Assembly (NCBI GenBank): GCA_002718515.1
Contig: PBEX01000019.1
Location: 3,739 to 21,346, forward strand
Reading direction: 5' to 3'
Length of the DNA stretch: 17,608 nt
Source: Phycisphaerae bacterium
GTDB taxonomy: Bacteria > Planctomycetota > Phycisphaerae > Phycisphaerales > SM1A02
Shown here: positions 16,361-17,608 of the stretch, piece after piece
How the letters are laid out: every line of letters starts with the position of its first letter
How positions within the stretch are numbered: the stretch's first letter is position 1
The notes under the pieces: model-generated
Database searches by the model: none
What the model saw: only the letters and a program-made list of their open reading frames with translations
What the model was told of the DNA's origin: nothing
Program-made: the position numbers and the translations under genes

Positions 16361-17608
16361 TTAACCGTCGTGGTCACCCTTATCACCATGACCGTGTCCA
16401 TCACCATCATGGTCATGTCCATGTTCGCCATCGTGAGCATCAGCGTGACCTGCATCACTGTCACCGCCACCGAGGGCTTTTGTGACTGCTTCTTTCAAGT
16501 CAGCAATCATTTTGTCGCCGCCTGCAAAACCGCTGTGTTGGTTTGCAATCGTGCCATCAAGCCCTACGATTACTGTTGTTGGGATGCCATTGATTTTATA
16601 GTTGTCGGTGAGCTTTTTATCCGCGCTTCCCATGAGCACATCTACAGTGTACTTGTTGTCAGACCAGAATTTCTTAACCTTGTCATCTTGACCTTCTTCC
16701 CATACGTTTACTGCATAAACTTTGACGTTGAGACCTTCTTCTTTGACCCAATCATTGAACTGATTGAGGTACGGAAGTCCACGCTTGCAAGGCCCACACC
16801 ATGTTGCCCAAAAGTCAAGAACAACGACGGTGCCCCTTAACTCTGAAAGCGTCACATTGCCAGAACCATCCATATTTGCAAGTGTGAAATTAGGTGCAGA
16901 TTCACCAGAAAGATTTTCTTCTTCTGGCATTTCAAAACCTTCATCTAAACCATTGGCTTCCATGTACTCATCCATGGACTCGTATTTCTTTCGATCCCCT
17001 GCATCAACTTTGATTGCTGGCGCTTCTTTTAGGAGTTCTACTTTAGAGCGAACAGTCACAGTGAGTTTTGCTCCTGGCTGATTCATTTCCATATCTACTG
17101 AACTAATCGCGTTGTCATTAATGTTGATTACTGCTGAACCCATCATTGACTTCAAGTTGATAGCGGAACTCTTTTCTGTTTTCTCAACAGATGTCACTTC
17201 AACGCCAGGCGCGCCCATTGTGAATGAACTCACCCAATCTTCATATGAATCGCTGTAGCGAAGTTGAACCGCCCACATGCCAGGCATCATTGCAGAACCA
17301 CCAGGCATTAATTCTTCTAGACCACCAAGAAGCGAATCTGCTTTGACTGCAAGGTAGCCCGCGTCATCTCCAGGAGTGATGATTGAGAGCTCTCCGTCAA
17401 CCCAGTACAGATCCATTTGCTCTTCGACGTAAAATCGAGCGCTTTTTTCGCTGAGTTGTGCGTTGACTTTAATGTTCTGGGCTTCCATTCCCATGAATTC
17501 AGGAACATGAATAATGGTTTCCTCTGAAACGCAGCCAGACGCCTTATACGCCTTATGTACTCCTTCAAAGATTGCTTTTGCTTGTTCTGCAGGTGTCGGA
17601 CCGCTTGC
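16361..17608 (-). CDS. LolA/DUF2092-like plus TlpA thioredoxin fusion with His-rich tail (5' end beyond right edge)
   Basis: The frame is open from the window edge through 17494, so the ATG there is internal; 415 residues are visible. The first about 190 visible residues (AIFEGVHKAYKASGC, then RFYVEEQMDLYWVDGE) resemble the lipoprotein-carrier/DUF2092 beta half-barrel, by pattern only. After an acidic linker comes a TlpA/ResA-type thioredoxin domain (APNFTLANMDGSGNVTLSELRG, FWATWCGPCKRGLPYL with the CGPC active site, and the cis-Pro loop INGIPTTVIVGLDG). Such domains act as extracytoplasmic thiol reductants, so export is expected, but the signal sequence lies outside. The last about 35 residues are nearly all Gly, Asp and His (eight His), probably binding metal. 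Its role could be cytochrome maturation or metalloprotein redox, but this is not settled. Confidence 0.8.
   Translation of the reverse strand, partial: ASGPTPAEQAKAIFEGVHKAYKASGCVSEETIIHVPEFMGMEAQNIKVNAQLSEKSARFYVEEQMDLYWVDGELSIITPGDDAGYLAVKADSLLGGLEELMPGGSAMMPGMWAVQLRYSDSYEDWVSSFTMGAPGVEVTSVEKTEKSSAINLKSMMGSAVININDNAISSVDMEMNQPGAKLTVTVRSKVELLKEAPAIKVDAGDRKKYESMDEYMEANGLDEGFEMPEEENLSGESAPNFTLANMDGSGNVTLSELRGTVVVLDFWATWCGPCKRGLPYLNQFNDWVKEEGLNVKVYAVNVWEEGQDDKVKKFWSDNKYTVDVLMGSADKKLTDNYKINGIPTTVIVGLDGTIANQHSGFAGGDKMIADLKEAVTKALGGGDSDAGHADAHDGEHGHDHDGDGHGHGDKGDHDG
16364..16471 (-). repeat. Low-complexity stretch encoding a Gly/Asp/His tail
   Basis: The last about 36 codons of the thioredoxin gene repeat GAT, GGT/GGC and CAT/CAC, giving imperfect tandem patterns such as GATGGTGA. 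It encodes a flexible acidic tail with eight His, a likely Zn, Cu or Ni ligand patch. Such sequence is prone to slippage, so tail length may vary between strains. Confidence 0.7.

Overview
This is ordinary bacterial chromosome, densely packed with housekeeping genes on both strands. Base composition is close to even by eye. I see no phage, transposon, CRISPR or defence genes. Signal-peptide and membrane-anchored proteins, a PBP4-type peptidase and a periplasmic-type TlpA thioredoxin suggest a diderm bacterium. The membrane-anchored glycine-patterned repeat protein, the LolA-like/TlpA fusion, the GH10-like protein beside mfd and the sparse Shine-Dalgarno sequences recall Planctomycetota, perhaps a marine Phycisphaerae relative. 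That placement is an inference of low to moderate confidence.

Layout, left to right. A minus-strand operon holds a GH10-like protein, a ComEA-like helix-hairpin-helix protein and mfd, which runs off the left edge. purC faces away from it. folD (minus) and coaX (plus) diverge from a 33-base gap, and coaX overlaps a short MnmE-like GTPase. That GTPase converges on fabI, with the stop codons sharing TTAA. A tRNA-Arg(UCG) lies upstream of fabI on the opposite strand. A nitrilase-superfamily hydrolase and a membrane-anchored repeat protein form an operon that converges on rnc. rnc and rpmH (bL34) diverge, and rpmH ends in a clear intrinsic terminator that touches the end of aroK. aroK and ilvC diverge from a 24-base gap, and uppP follows ilvC. 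A ligA / 126-residue membrane-protein operon converges on uppP. A PBP4-like dacB diverges from ligA and converges on a LolA-like/TlpA thioredoxin with a histidine-rich tail, cut by the right edge. No stretch longer than 300 bases lacks a gene.

Functions covered are purine, folate, CoA, fatty-acid, branched-chain amino-acid and shikimate metabolism, cell-wall lipid recycling and remodelling, DNA repair and ligation, RNA processing and ribosome structure.

The strongest signal that plain gene annotation does not explain is at the promoters. In nine genes a TAnnnT -10-like hexamer lies only 6-8 bases before the start codon, with no Shine-Dalgarno, which predicts leaderless mRNAs. rpmH and rnc, by contrast, have spaced promoters and good ribosome binding sites. 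A second theme is that several enzymes recognisable by fold lack residues normally considered catalytic: FolD, CoaX, RNase III, the GH10-like protein and the truncated MnmE-like GTPase. I see no clearly new multi-gene system; these are the points that merit a second look.
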